Assembly: GCF_002775205.1 (NCBI RefSeq)
Contig: NC_036456.1
Coordinates: 23,635,968 to 23,699,967 of the forward strand
Direction: 5' to 3'
Length of the DNA: 64,000 nucleotides
Origin: Xiphophorus maculatus
Taxonomy: Eukaryota > Chordata > Actinopteri > Cyprinodontiformes > Poeciliidae
The position numbers were made by a program, and so were the translations under genes. How positions within the stretch are numbered: position 1 is the stretch's first letter; each line of letters starts with the position of its first letter. Positions 30,111 through 44,000 of the stretch are shown here, one piece after another. Below the pieces are notes generated by a model, which was not told where the DNA came from, made no database searches, and saw only the letters and a list, made by a program, of their open reading frames with translations.

Positions 30111-33100
30111 CTGGCCATGAGAGTGAAGTCACACCCAGTGTTACATATTGTTTCCGGTTTAATTTCAAAGTAAAAGCTAAACAGAGTACAATAATCTTAT
30201 GGAGAAATAATTGAATAAGACAAAAAAAACAAAAAAAAAACACTTTTAGCAAACAGTCAGGTAGCAAAAAATTCTCTCTCTTTTTTCTTAAATAACCACA
30301 ATTAAATTTCTAAATAACTTGTTGAATAAATAACATTGGTGATATCCAAAACATTTGCAAATACTGACGTTAAATAGATAAATTAATGAATTGATGTATC
30401 TATTGTGTAACATTTATTAAACATACCATTTTAATTTTTCATGTGAAAATATTTATTTCAAACATATGCGTTAAATTTTTAAAACAATTACAATCATTTA
30501 TTTATTTATTTTGATCATTTCATAGTCATGTTTTTATTTTTTCTGTACTTATTTCCTATCAACCAGCAGATTTTTCTCATATAAACTGTTTTTTCTTTAT
30601 AAACAAGCTGATTGGTCGGTAGTTGAGTTGTTGTGCAGGTTAACCAATAAGATGTTAGGGTCTATTTAATAAATTATAACTGCAGCTGAAAAGACTTCAT
30701 AATGGGCTGGAGAGCACAGGAAATACGAAATAATTGAATAATAATAATTGAAGAAATATATTCAAATAAAATAGTACATAACTTTATTGATATGGAGAAT
30801 TCAAGTTTTAGTTCCCATTATTTTAATTGATTTAAGAAACTATTGACTAAACAACATGCAAGAGTAAATATATTTAAATGTTTTCTTTACAATTCTGCTT
30901 CATTATGACAAATAATTATTTAGTCAATAATTTATCAAATAGACAAATCCAAAGTAAAAAAAAACAACACACAACTCGAACTCTCCATTTGAACAGAAGT
31001 CCTGTTCTAATATTAAATAATATGTGTTATTAAATAATTAAATAATAACAACAGAATTATTATTATTATTTAAAAATAAATAATGAAACAAATAATGGTA
31101 ATCATTAAAAATAACAATAACAATTCTAATAATAATAATAATAATAATATAAATAATTACTACTAACACGTCAAAGTCGAAACTAGTCACTGCTAAAACT
31201 TTTTGTTCTTCACTGCGTGTTGCATTTAAGTGCATTAAATTTGTTGGAAAATCCCCAGAAGTTGTTATTAACAAAATAAATCTGTGAATTTGTCACTTTT
31301 TTATTTACAGAAAATCTTAAAAGGCAAGAAAAGAGAATTATTCCAACAAAGTGAATCAGTTGCTGTTTATAAACTCGTTGCAGGTCGGCTCTTCCCTCCC
31401 TCCTCATCATCATCCTCACCTTCATCATTTCTTGTTCCTGCGTTCAGCAGCTCCAGCTCCAGCTCCAGCAGCTCCAGCTCCAGCTGCAGCAGCTGGATCA
31501 TCATTGATTTCCAGCCTTCAGAGAAGCTGCTGAGTGCAGCGGGTCGTCTGGGCCGCTGGAACATGCTGTTCTGCACTACGATTCATTCATTCATTACAGA
31601 AAAGTTTCATTTTAAAAGCTAATAATTGTATTTATCTCTAAAATTTCTTCTCCTACATCAGTTTAATTCTTATTTTGTTCCTCAAATTTCAGTTTTCAGT
31701 GGAGAAATCACAATGGATTTAAGTTCTAATGCTCATTTCATTCCATAATATGGATTATAAACACGTCTCTTCTAAGAAAAGACAAATTAATTTTTTTATT
31801 TAGCCATGCTTGAGTCAAAGGAGGTAGATTATCAGAACTTACTAATAACTGATGATGTCATACCGGACATGTTAATGTAAAATATCTTTTAGTCTTCAGT
31901 CAGGGGCTTCTTGAGATTCGTCGCGAGACTGACTGCTGCTGGAGATTGTTGGAGATTGCTGCTCTCCACAGCGTCACCATCTTCAAAGTTTCTGAAGAAT
32001 TTTTAATTAATATGAGTTTCAGCAACACTTAATTTCCCTTTTGGGATAAATAAAATGTGTTTCAATTAAATTTTCTGCAACTTTTGTTTAAATTTTCTGT
32101 CATTTCTTTGATGTCGTGTCGCAGCTTTTCTTGTGTATGGATGATATTGTATTAATAAAACATTCCTTTAAAAGTAAGGAAAGGACGACATTTCAGATTT
32201 TTAAACAATTTCTAAAAGTTTTTAACTTATGCAGTTGATATTAATAATGAAAAACTCAAGGATTCATTCACAAATTTCTAAAACGGTGATTTGGATGATC
32301 AGCCTGGATAACGACCTTACGCTACTTAGCCGTGCAGCAGGAGTCGATTCAAACAGGTTTCCACACCGCTGGCTTGTTTAATCTATAATTCATGTGGTCA
32401 GCAGGGGGACGGTAACGAGAACATGCAGCAGGCTGTACATACGGAAACGCAGCAAAGTCTAGAAAACTTTTTCTACACCGGTTGGCTAAACGGCATCAAG
32501 GTGGGACACGAGGATTCGATCAATAATCTGGGTTTCCCATCACGTTGAAAGAGATGATCAATTTAGTTTGTAATGATGTAATGTAACTGTAATGATGAAA
32601 GTTTCTGATAAAGTTTTTAAGACAGTTTAAGATTTATTAATAAAATGTTCAAATAAAAAGGAGGTTTTGTAGTGGCCTAGTCAAAGTCTGAACTGTGGCT
32701 TGACATTAAACAAAATTCTTAAAAGTAGCTAATTCAATGCAATTCTCCACAGAAATGCTGACTCATGTTCCAATAAAGTGTTTTTAAAGACACAACCAGC
32801 AGTTTCTGCCTTTAACAACTGAAATCATCATTTGGAAATCAGCTCTTCTGTCAACTCAGGTTGAATTTTTATGAAACTAAAAAATGTTGGTGAGCTGAAA
32901 AACCTAATCCAGCTCAGATTAAAACGACTTTATTTCTCCCAAAAAGAAATGCTGCCAGTTTCAGTGTGAAACTGTTATTAAGGCAGCAGAGACGATATGC
33001 CACATAGAACGATGTTAGAGGAGGAGATACGTTCCTCGCTCACTATGACTGATGGAGGAAAAGTTTTTACATCTTTCTTCTACATCAACAAAGCTTCCTC

Positions 33101-33530
33101 CTCAGCTTCTCCTGGATTTGGGGTCAGAGTTCAGGTATTCACTCAGAAACTCATAAACTTCCCAAAGTTGAAAAAAAAAAGTTTTATGTAGAAAATTTCT
33201 GAGATTAATCTCAGATTATTATTTTTTTTTTGCACATGTTCGACTTTTGGAACTCAGAGACTTCCTTGTTTTTTATAGAACATTTCTGAGATTAATAAAA
33301 AAAATTTAAAAATCCTTTTTTTTTCTGGGAAATTTTCAACTTTTGAAACTCAGAAATTCCTAATTTCTTCTGTATTTTTTTTTCCTCACAATTTTTTTCT
33401 CTTTGGCTGGTCAGAAAATTCAGATTTATTTCTAGAACATTTTTGAGATTAATCTAACACTGGAAGTTTTTTTTTCTTTCTTTTCTGCAAATTTTCTAGA
33501 ATTTTTCTGGGCCTAATCTCAAAATGTCCT
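30111..33530. other. Intergenic AT-rich spacer with simple repeats
   Basis: No gene is supported. The region contains an (ATT/TAA)n-rich patch (about 31050-31150), an interrupted (CAGCTC)n run (about 31445-31500) and a stretch of poly-T / AAATTTTC-like degenerate repeats (about 33160-33500). Confidence 0.6.
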
Positions 33531-33534
33531 CCTC

Positions 33535-34045
33535 ATCTCCCTCCCTGCGCGGCCCTCACACTCTGTCGGAGACATGTGGCATTTCTTCCATCCTCAGCTT
33601 CCTCCTCCACCTCCCGGCTCCTCTTCTTCCTCCTCCGGTGCCATTTCCTCAGATCTAATAATGACCTTTGTGCGCGGCGGAGCGCGGCCTTCGCGCTGCG
33701 GCTCGGTTCTACAGCATGCCAGGTCGCCATGGCAACGGGCGAGGAGGGGGACAGGACCCATGGCGCCTGACACTCATCCTCCCACTCGCCTGGTGAATGC
33801 GGTGCTTGACCTTCATCCCGGTTCGTCTCTGGAAACGATCCGTTTCTCTTCCCCTCCGCCTGTAGATGAATCCCGGAGCCGTTTCTCCCGCTCGGCGCGG
33901 CGTGGAGCGGAGCGGAGCGCATCGCGGCCGTCATCTTATGAAATCACTGCAGCCTTTAAACTCCCACTTTCTGCACGGCATCGCGATCCGAAAGTCACGA
34001 GAGCTGAGCAGGGGAAGGACCGGGGAGCAGAGGTGAGCCGGATGA
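33535..34045 (+). promoter_or_regulatory. Orphan GC/CpG-rich island
   Basis: About 500 bases are GC-rich with many CpGs inside an AT-rich intergenic region. On the plus strand the island ends in a good donor (GAGCAGAG|GTGAGC at about 34031), and a second donor-like site lies at about 34460 (CCAAG|GTGAGT). That would fit a non-coding first exon, but no downstream coding exons are visible on the plus strand. An open frame of 180 codons crosses it, but its composition is that of GC-rich noncoding DNA. Confidence 0.4.
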
Positions 34046-37000
34046 AATTAAAGTTTATTATTGATCATCGCAGCAGCAAACAGTTACAGGATACAGCAGA
34101 GAAACCCAGGAAATGAAAGGCGAACCACAGACAAAATGTTTCTACTATTTCATGCATCTGTGAGTAAATAAAGTGTTAAAAGAAGAGACGTGCAGAGTCC
34201 AGCACCATTGATTAGATTTCATATTAAAACACCGGTGTGCAGGTTTGTCTCGTCCTTCCTGCACATATTACTGTCTCTTCTGCACATGCGCACTGTGCAA
34301 CAAAAACATTAATAAATAAAAAGCTTAGAAATATTCAGATTGCATCTCATGAATCTGGAGCAAACCACGACAACATAAGCAGTAAAACGTGGTGAGCTGA
34401 AACATTCATATAATCACGTCCTGTTTTCAGGGAGCGAGGAAGGCTGCTCCTGTCTGTCCAAGGTGAGTTATTTTCATTACCAACCTGTTTGTAAGACATG
34501 CTGGGTCACAGAAAAGCCGCGTTACATTCAGTCTAAGCATGAAAATGAAGATACAAAAGGCAAAAAGAATAAAAACTTTTGGTACATAAAGTTATTTTAA
34601 GGGCAGTTGAAGTTCATCCAGGTTGAATCTTCGTTTAGGTTAAATTTGGAAGCAAAAAATGTCCAAATTTAAATGTATTTTTCTGCCTTGATTACAGAAA
34701 ACAAACTGATGCTAACATACCAAACAAAACAAGTTATTTAAATCCAATTTTTCCCTAAAAACAGCAAACAGACAACACACCAGATGTTGAAACAAAGATT
34801 TACGGTTTAAGTAATGGTAGGCACACTTCCTGTTACGATAACAGCTAGCTCATTTTTCATTTAGCATTTTTGCTAACATTGAAAATGTTTAGCAAATATT
34901 TTCCCCTTAATCAAAATTTTCAAGATAAATGTTAAGGCGTTAACTTGAGGTACCAATGGATGCGACCATTTCACATCAGTTGGTAGCCATTAGTGGGGGC
35001 ATAATTAGCTAATGAGCTAACAGCTAGCTATTTTACCTTTAGCGCTAACTTGGAAAGAAAGTTAGCAAAATTAAATTGAAATAAAATTGCATATCGGTTA
35101 GTATTGATAAGTGTTGGGTATAATTCTGCTAATATGTAGCTAATTTTTGGTTTAGCTCCAGAAGGTGGATTACAGGTAAATCCACTAGGAAATAGGAAAA
35201 AGGCTCTAGGAAAGTTTTATTTTGAGGGGAAAAGTGGCTCTTTGATTGCTAAATGTTGCTGATCTGTTCTAGTTATAATGAAAAGGGATATAAATTTGGT
35301 CAATCCTTATTTAACCACTTGAGAACACTCACATAATATTCTAATATAATTCCCAGATAGCCAGCTGATCCTTTATTTTGACAAAGAAAATAAAGCAAGA
35401 CGTAAATATCAGGGAAAAGTAACGTCCCGGTCATGATCCAGCAGGACACTGTGAATTTCTCGCTAATGGACCTGAACTTTGACAGCAGAAACTTTCATAA
35501 AAACACAACATGCAAACATTTGAAGACATCACAGCACCTGATGTTCCAAAATTTAGTTTCCTCATGTTTAGACCAAACAACTCAAGTGTTTTTAAAAAAA
35601 TCCCAGCATACATGGAACGACACAAAGCAGCAACAGATTAAGATTATGTATTAAAATGAATTAAGTTGAATGTGAATGGGTGTAATATAATTAACCGGAA
35701 TTGAACAACATGTATGTTTTATTTTACAAAACGTGTTTCAGAAATGTTTATAACTGAATGAGGCTTAAAGATTATAACCATTTAAAGCTAATTTTTGCTT
35801 TTGTCTTCAGTGATTCCACATAATTCCTCAGAAATTTTAAATTAAAGAGTAAATTATATAACAATTGTTTCTCAGTTTTATCTCATTAAAAATATGTTCG
35901 TCTTCCTGCTGAGTAATTAAAGAAAATTACATTTAAAAAAATAAAGTTTGTCATCTAGTGTGTTGTCTTTTGCTTTTTTCAATTAAATATTGAGTTGAAA
36001 AATTACAAAAACAGTTATTTTCTGTATTTATTCACGCTCAACACACAGCCAGGGTTTTGAAAAATAATAAAGCAAATCAAGTGACTGTTCTCTGGGGGAA
36101 GAATCACTTTCTGTCATGCCGTGATAATAAAGTCATGTGAATAAATCTATAAATAAAAATATGTAAGAAAGTAAATTGCACAATCCTCCATGTTCTGATC
36201 AACACTTTCATAAAATAACAGGGTTTGAAAAGATATGATGTTATTTGTTTTTTGCTTTGTTCAGGTAGGAAAGAGAGAAAATGTACAATATTTTAACTTT
36301 AAGTCCATCCATTTGTTTATGTCTCTATAATTCCTGATATATTTAATTAAACCGTCAATCAAATGTTAAACTGGGATATAATGTAAATATGTGGGTTTAT
36401 TTGGCTTTTTGAGTGTTTCAGTGATTGTAATAAAATAAAGAAATGTCTGAAGTGATTTCTCTCTAAAACCAACATTTTAGTGCAACTTTCGAGATGTTTT
36501 GTACTCCGTAGGGCCTCATGTTGTTATGTAAACACAAATACATCATCAATACACAACACAGGTATCAGAAATGTCATCACCGTCCTCCAGAAACAACAAA
36601 TCCTTAAAAATCCTGGAGCGACAAAGAGAAACTCCCAACAGGAAGTAGAAAAACTACAGCTGAGAATAAAAATAAAAGCACTTCCTGGATTTGATTATAC
36701 CGGTTATCTTAATAACGACAGTTAGCCCTTAATGAGTGATATATTAATTAACTAATGGAAAATCTGGATTTCTAACGTTTAACTAAAAGAAGATTAAATT
36801 TTTTAGTCTGGATTTTAGCCAATTTGTTTTCTAAGATAAGGAAAGAAAAAGTTTTTTAAATGGTTTTTATCTTGATTTCAAGTTAAAGTTGAGAGGAAAT
36901 AAAAATCAGGCAGTAAGTTTGGAGGCGACTTCACACAAAATGAGAGGAAAACAAACAGAAAGTTGGTCTTTACACTAGAAACATACGGTTATGGTATAAA

Positions 37001-38000
37001 GAGGTTATTATCATTTTATCCTCATATTATCACAACATTATTCTCAAATTATTCTGATTTTGTCGTATTAATATGATTTTATTTTCACAATATTCGCATT
37101 ATTACTCCAATTTTATTCTCGAATTATAAAGACTCTTTTATTGTATCTTTCTGAATTTAATCTTTTACTGTTACGATATTACTCTCACATTATTCTGAGT
37201 TTATTCTCAAATTATTTAACTTTATTCACATAATAGTCCAACTTTATTTTTTTATTATTACAACTATGTTGCTGTATTATTACAGTTATATTGTTGTATT
37301 AATACAACTTTGTTCTCATATTATTCCAACTTTAATCTAATATTAATGACTTTCATATGAGATAATTCTCATATCTCACAATAATAGGAGAATAAAATTG
37401 TATTTCACAATTTTACTCTTGTAATATTTGGACTTTATTCCTGAGTTATTATGACCTTATTCTTGTAATTTAATATTTTTTAAACTCCATTGTAGTTCTA
37501 AACATCAAAACTGTGATTTTTGTTTGAATTTGTTCTTTATAAAATATAAATAATGATGTTTTTCATGTCATTGTGAGGCCTGAAGTTTGTTTTATCCCGA
37601 GCAGCTGCTGTCGAAGCGTCGCTAACTTCATGATAACTTTTTCTTCTCTGAAAGACGAACTGAAAAAATGTTGCTCAGCTTGATTTTCTGTAAACTGGAA
37701 CCATCTCCTCTGATCTAATCTGACCTTTCCTTCAGTGAGTAACCAGACTTCATTCAGGAAGCTTTTTCATCCAAATAAACCTGTTTTTCACTATAAAATA
37801 ATCCGGATCTTTAGGTTCAGTATTTCTGGAGGACGAGAGACGGGCGATAGATAAATATGTCCCACAGTCACCTAGCTAAGAGTAGAGTGGCTATATGAAG
37901 GAGTAAAGCAGGCAAAACCACGAGCTTAATGCAAAAGTAGAATAAATAGAAAACATTCCCTATGTGAGCGCTGTTTGACATTCTCATACGTAGTGCTGGG
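34046..38000. other. Intergenic spacer, AT-rich, with degenerate tandem repeat at 37000-37480
   Basis: I support no gene here. From about 37000 to 37480 the sequence is a degenerate array of short words such as TTATTCTCAAATTATT and CAACTTTATTC, a known style of low-complexity repeat in fish. The rest is unremarkable AT-rich DNA. Confidence 0.6.
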
Positions 38001-38072
38001 TGACTTTACATCCATCGCTTTTTAGTCCAGAGGACGGACAGAAGGAAGGGGGGATGAGAGGAAAGCAAACAT

Positions 38073-41000
38073 TTACAAAGACGTGAGGCCGAGGTAACCC
38101 AGGAAGGAGTGTTTGTTGGAGCAGTGCGGTGAGGAAGAGGAGCAGGAGGAGAAATAGGAGCGAGGTTTCAGAGAGATGAGCGTTGTGATGGGGAGGAGAG
38201 GAGATAAATCCCTCCATCCTGTGCAGTCGGAGAGCAGCGGCTGCAGCGCAGGAAGAGGAGGAGCAGCAGGGCGAGGAAGAGAGGAGGCGGTGTGCAGCCG
38301 CCGGACGTGTTTGCTGGAGCGCTGACCGTCTCCGTGGGGGGCGTAGGTCCGGTGCGTGTGCACGTCGGCGTTAACGCCGGCGTTAGCGCTGGCATTAGCG
38401 TTAGCGTGCTTCACCTTGCAGTGCAGCCGCAGACTGTCCCGCCGCTTGGCGCTGTAGGGGCAGAGGTCGCAGGTGAACGGCCGCTCGCCCGTGTGGACGC
38501 GCACGTGCTCCACCAGCTTGTTGGCCGTCCGCGTCAGGTGGCCGCAGCGGTCGCACCGGTACTGGTTGCCCTGGCGATGACCCTGGAAGTGGGCCAGCAG
38601 CTCCGGTTGCCCGGGAAACGACCTCTGGCAGATGCGGCAGCGATGCTCGGAGGTGCTCTGCTCCGGCTGTGTTGCCACGGCGACCGGCAGAGCTCGGCTG
38701 GGGGCGGCGGGGAGAGGGGCCGGGCGTCTGGACGATGAGAAACATCCACAGCCGAACGTTATGAACTCTGTCACTTTATCGTCTTTATTTAGGATTTAAT
38801 CTGACAGAAAATCAGACAAATTCTGATTTATTTTCATTAAAGACAAAATGAAACATTTCTGGTTCCTCAGTTAGTGGCTGTGTTTTATTTTTGTGTTTTT
38901 ATGATGGACTGTCTTGTTGCTGAAATGTCATTAATTGATTGATTATCTTTTAGAAATAAAATCTCAAAAGTGTGGTGTGCATTTATTTTCAGCCCAACCA
39001 ACCAAATGTCTTTCTCAAAACAATTTAAAAAGTTTAGGAAACAAGATGTTTTTCCCACATGACAAATGAAGAAATCTGCAACTTTTCATCAATATTCACT
39101 CAAAACAAGCTCTTATGTCTTGTTGAAAAGTTACTAATAGTTTAGTTTTTTTCTGATTTCAAGTACTAATGTATTTGCACTAAAAGTGGGGAAAAATACC
39201 AGAAAACATTTTGTGTTTTTGGACTGTGTGGATTGTAACTCCAAATTATTTGTGGAAAATTTGACGACTCACATTTCTTTGTACCTAAAAAATATAAGTA
39301 CTTATTTATATTAAATGTGTCAAAGATCTGCGACGTTTAGGTAAAATTTCAAGCAGATGAACACTTCATAATGTAACAGTGAAGGGTTGGAAAAAAAAAC
39401 TTCACTGCTACAAAAATCATAAAAAAAACTTGGAAAGTTGTTACTATTTTGTTATGAAATGTTTAAACATCTCTGTTTTCTGAAAATAAAATTAAAACAT
39501 AAAGAAAACAGTTGCAGAAAAGGATGGACATGACATGTACTGACCTCATTTCTCCCGTGTCGCAGTGTACATGCGTGTCCACATGGGCCATCATCTCTGC
39601 CTCCTGATTGGTCGAATGGTCGCACCTGCAGCAGTGCAGAGAGAAGGAGCCGTGTTCCCATTGGCGGTGCTCCGTCATGTGACTCTTGAAAAGGGCGTGG
39701 CCCTCCGTCTCAAAGCCGCACACGTGACACCTAACGTGGACGAAAAGGTGAACGTATTTACCAACTAAAACAGGCTGTTGCCATGGTAACAGACCCGAGC
39801 TTTACGTCATAAATGTTGTGTCTTTCATGAGTTATATCTGACTGACAGCTTACATCGAGTCTTTTGTCCAAAATCAGCCTCTAACTCAGTAATCCGTACT
39901 AGTGAGTTCTACTCTATGCAGATGATATTGTAGTGGGCTCATTATTTTAATAAAACGCTCCAGCACCAACTGGACCTAAATGGAGCCGAGAACTACATGG
40001 GCTCTGGGTCACATAAAGGTGATATTAATATCGATATTAATTCACAACATATTTCTGTAACGTACAAAAGTAAAAAGTAAAACCAGGAGATTTCACTGCT
40101 TGTTCTGGACGATTAGGCTGAATACACCAACTAATACTACATGATACAGAAGTAATATTTGGTATTTTATAGATTTAAATACTGTTGTAAAATGTTTATT
40201 TACTAGAGATAGCACTGTACTATCCACATATACTATAAAATATAACAGAATTACTGATAAATATTTTGCTACTGCTGTTATTCCTGTAAATTATGTCAAA
40301 AAACCACCAAATTTTGAAATTTATTTTATTGTGTATTTGTGCTTTAAACAAACTCACAAATAAAACTATAAATTACAGAAACACTTCTTGGCTATGAATG
40401 CAGTTTAAATGTACATGTATAACTTTTTTTAAAAAGTTTTTGCAACAGATCAGGGAGCATCTATTTTGTGAAAAGCATTGATCTATTTAATACCATTTTA
40501 ACCTTCAGATTTAGGATAAATAAATACGTAAACAAGGAAGCTTTTCCATTTACTGGGGGTTTAGCTTCAACTCGCTAATGCACATGTCTGTTCTGTAGTT
40601 TAAGGTTAAAATGTTGACTGGTTTGGATTTTATTAGGGTTGTATTTGATAAATGCATTAACACTTATACTTTGAGATAAAACACGACATATTTTGATTTA
40701 ATGACATTCAGTTAAACGCAGTTTTTTACATTCTGATCCAGAGAAATAAAGCTAAATCAAAATTATTAAAATATGTTGGTTAAAACACTAAAAAATGAGG
40801 AATAATGGAACATATAAACCTAAATGAGGGAATTAAATGATTTGCTAAATTAATTCCAGTAATATAAATGACAAATCTAATTTAGTTTGCTTTATTTTAT
40901 GATTCCTGAAAGGACAGAATATATAAAAATTACCTGAAGAAGTAAGAAGAACCCGAGGTTTGATCTCTAACGATGCTGGTTTGCATTTCTGCAGAGAAAA

Positions 41001-44000
41001 AGGAGATATGTTCATAATCCTGCGAACAGATTCATGAATGAGTGGATTAATGATGTGAAGTTATTGTTGTCAAACCTGCCGTTGACGAGGTAATATAACT
41101 TCACTAGCATCTTTATTATAAAGCCAAAGGGCAGAGCTTCCATTAATCCATAACACAAACAACAGCAGCGCAGCAGAAGACGGTCATTAAAAACCAATAA
41201 CATCACCAATCAGAGGGACAATAAAACCACTGCAGGCGACTGGAGGAACAAATTCCCTGGCAGTTTTCATGATGACGTGTTGGATCAGACGGGAATCTGA
41301 CGGAGGATAATTATTAACAAAGTCCTCTGTCTGAACCTGCTCCTGTCCGCACTTCGGACTTCACACATGCGGAAGGCGTGAAAACTATCTGCATGTGAGC
41401 CGGGGTCACTGGGTCAGGCGTTCTTTAAATGGCGACCAGTCAGGAAGATGTGGCGCGAAAAGGAGACGCCAGGTTATCGGGGAAATGCGAGAAAACAGAA
41501 AACATGAGAAAACACGAGAAAAAACAGAAAACACGGGAAATAAATAAACAAACTGATAATTTAAATGATTCATGGATTTATCTACAGATGGAAGAAATAC
41601 AACCGACAACTTGATTGGTTATAAAACCGCTGACGAAACATCCAACCGTCATCCAACACTTATCCATCCATCCATCCATCCATCCATCCATCCATCCATC
41701 CATCCATCCATCCATCCATCCATCCATCCATCCATCCATCCATCCATCCATCCATCCATCCAGTTTTGAATTATCTCTCTTTTTGTTCTGTTTTTCTTTG
41801 TCATGATTCAATTAACACAAAAACCAAAGACGGTTTGACAGAGAGGAGGCAGGATTTGGGTCCAACAAGGAGACATTGTCTTAAACATCGATCCCTGAAG
41901 GATCATCTCTCTGTCTCAAACTCTGCTAATCATCGTCTTATAGATTCACCTTCCTTCTTTTGCTCTCCCGTTTCATAAAACCTGCTTAAATCTCCCACAG
42001 TTCCCTTGGTGAACCTGCTTTCACTTTAAATTCACTTCCATCAATATTTCAGCTCTCCTTAGCCATCGTTTCTGGCAGAATGTCACTTTTTATTATTCAA
42101 AATAAGGTCGGGAGTGGCAGGTGAGACACATCAGTGACGATGTTGACTCCATGTTTAATTAAATGTCTAATTAAAAGAAAGCAGAGCCAAGAGACTGCTA
42201 TCAACAGAGAGAGACCTACGCATCCTGAAGGAAAACCTGACGGTGCTGTGGCCTGCATCATTAGTGAAAACAGAGCCAGTGTTTTCATTCATTCAAATGA
42301 AAACACTAAATATTTACTGCTTTATCAGTAAATATCACCTGCAGAAACAGGTGAGAACAACAAAAGGTCTAACTAGGTTCAGTCAGGCTGTTACTAAGCC
42401 AAACTGGTCTCTTTTGGTTTTGGTTTCAGTTGGAACCAACATGATGAAGAGTGGCGAAGTGGAGACATTTTAATAATTTAAACATAAAGACCTACAATGA
42501 TTGTCACGAACAAGAAACGCTTATGAAAGTAACAGAAAAGAGAGAGACGATATACTGAGGAAGGAGTGGAGATTGGGATGGGAACCAGGTGAGGCAATCA
42601 GAGGAGATGTGGAACAGCTGTGGCAGAAAGAGAGCTGAGGATGGGTGGCTGTTTTCATGCCTGACAGTCCAGCAGTTATATGTTCTGTAGATACTCAAAT
42701 TTTGAGAGGATGTACTTGCATTAATATGTCATTATTATTATTATATTAGTTAAAAATGGCTTATCGCAGTAATTTCTGGGACAATTTATCATCCAGCAAA
42801 ATGTGTCATCATAACAGGCTTAATGTCAACATGTGCCTAACAACAATATACGGAGAAATTAAACATAAAACCAAAACTCCAGTGATCATAGCACACTTTT
42901 CTGTCTCAACAGAAACGTTGCTGTGTTTCTTCACTAAGTTGAGTCCGTTCTGCTTATTGGGTTTCACCAACACTTCCCCAAACCAGATCTCAGATAAACA
43001 TCAGGATTAGTTCATGTTAAAGTGAATAACATTCATAAATACCAAAACCCAAACTATCGCCAACTGTTGCCAGGGCTCATTGGTTTGGATTGTACCATAC
43101 TGGTGGTATCTCTGAAGGAATATTGGCCTGGTTCCATTCGGGTTTGTTCTGATGGTAAATAAAAGCAAAACAAACCAAAACAGAGTTTTATTACCATGTA
43201 GGGTTTCTCTGGGGCTCAACAGTGGAGAGGAAGGGACGTGGTCCATGTTGATCTTCAGAGCAGGACTACAAAGACGACAACAGACAGACAGAGTCAGTCT
43301 CATAACTGAGATTTATTTATTTATGGTGAGATTATCTGTAGGAATTATTTATGCTACCTGCTTCTGATGGGTGGAGCCATCCTCTCCACCTGCTGACAGC
43401 TGGACTTACTGACCTTCTCTGTTGACAACCAAGAAAACATTATGTCATAACTCATCAATGAAAACCCAGCCAGCATATGTTATGTCACCAGCAGGTTAAT
43501 AATGCTTTGATTGATTTTGTCAACCTTCTCAGCTGTTATTTGGATCAATAAGCTCCGATCGATGTCAATCAAAGTTGACGTGTTTTTCCAGAATGATTTT
43601 TAATTGTCTTACAGTAACATTTGAGATAAGCTGGGAAAATAATTCAATAACAATATCTGTCGTGATAGACACGTGATCAATATCAATAGATAATACATCC
43701 AATAAAATGTTCAATAATCTCACTGACTCTGATCCAGAACCGCACAGCATTCTGGGAGATTTAGCCGCTCTCACAACTTCTCACTAATCTAAGCTAGATT
43801 TGTGGAATCAACTCACTCACTCTTTGGTTACCTAGCAACTCACTCATTCTTTGGTTACCTAGCAACGACATACTGAGTAACTTGCACAGCAGTTTCAAGG
43901 AAAGATCACGGCACCAGTTTGGCAGTATATCAGATATTTAAAGGAAAAAAAAAAGAATAATTATCAATAGGCAGAAACGTTTGTATCACAGTACGTTATT

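Noticed and set aside
33574-34116. 180-codon open frame in the GC-rich island
   Set aside because: Low-complexity Ser/Pro/Arg composition typical of GC-rich DNA, no homology, and overlapping frames on the other strand are equally open.
41572-41811. Open frames of repeated HPSI or DGWM on both strands, resembling a repeat protein or a CRISPR-like array
   Set aside because: They are translations of the perfect (CATC)n microsatellite at 41662-41761; there are no spacers and no gene context.
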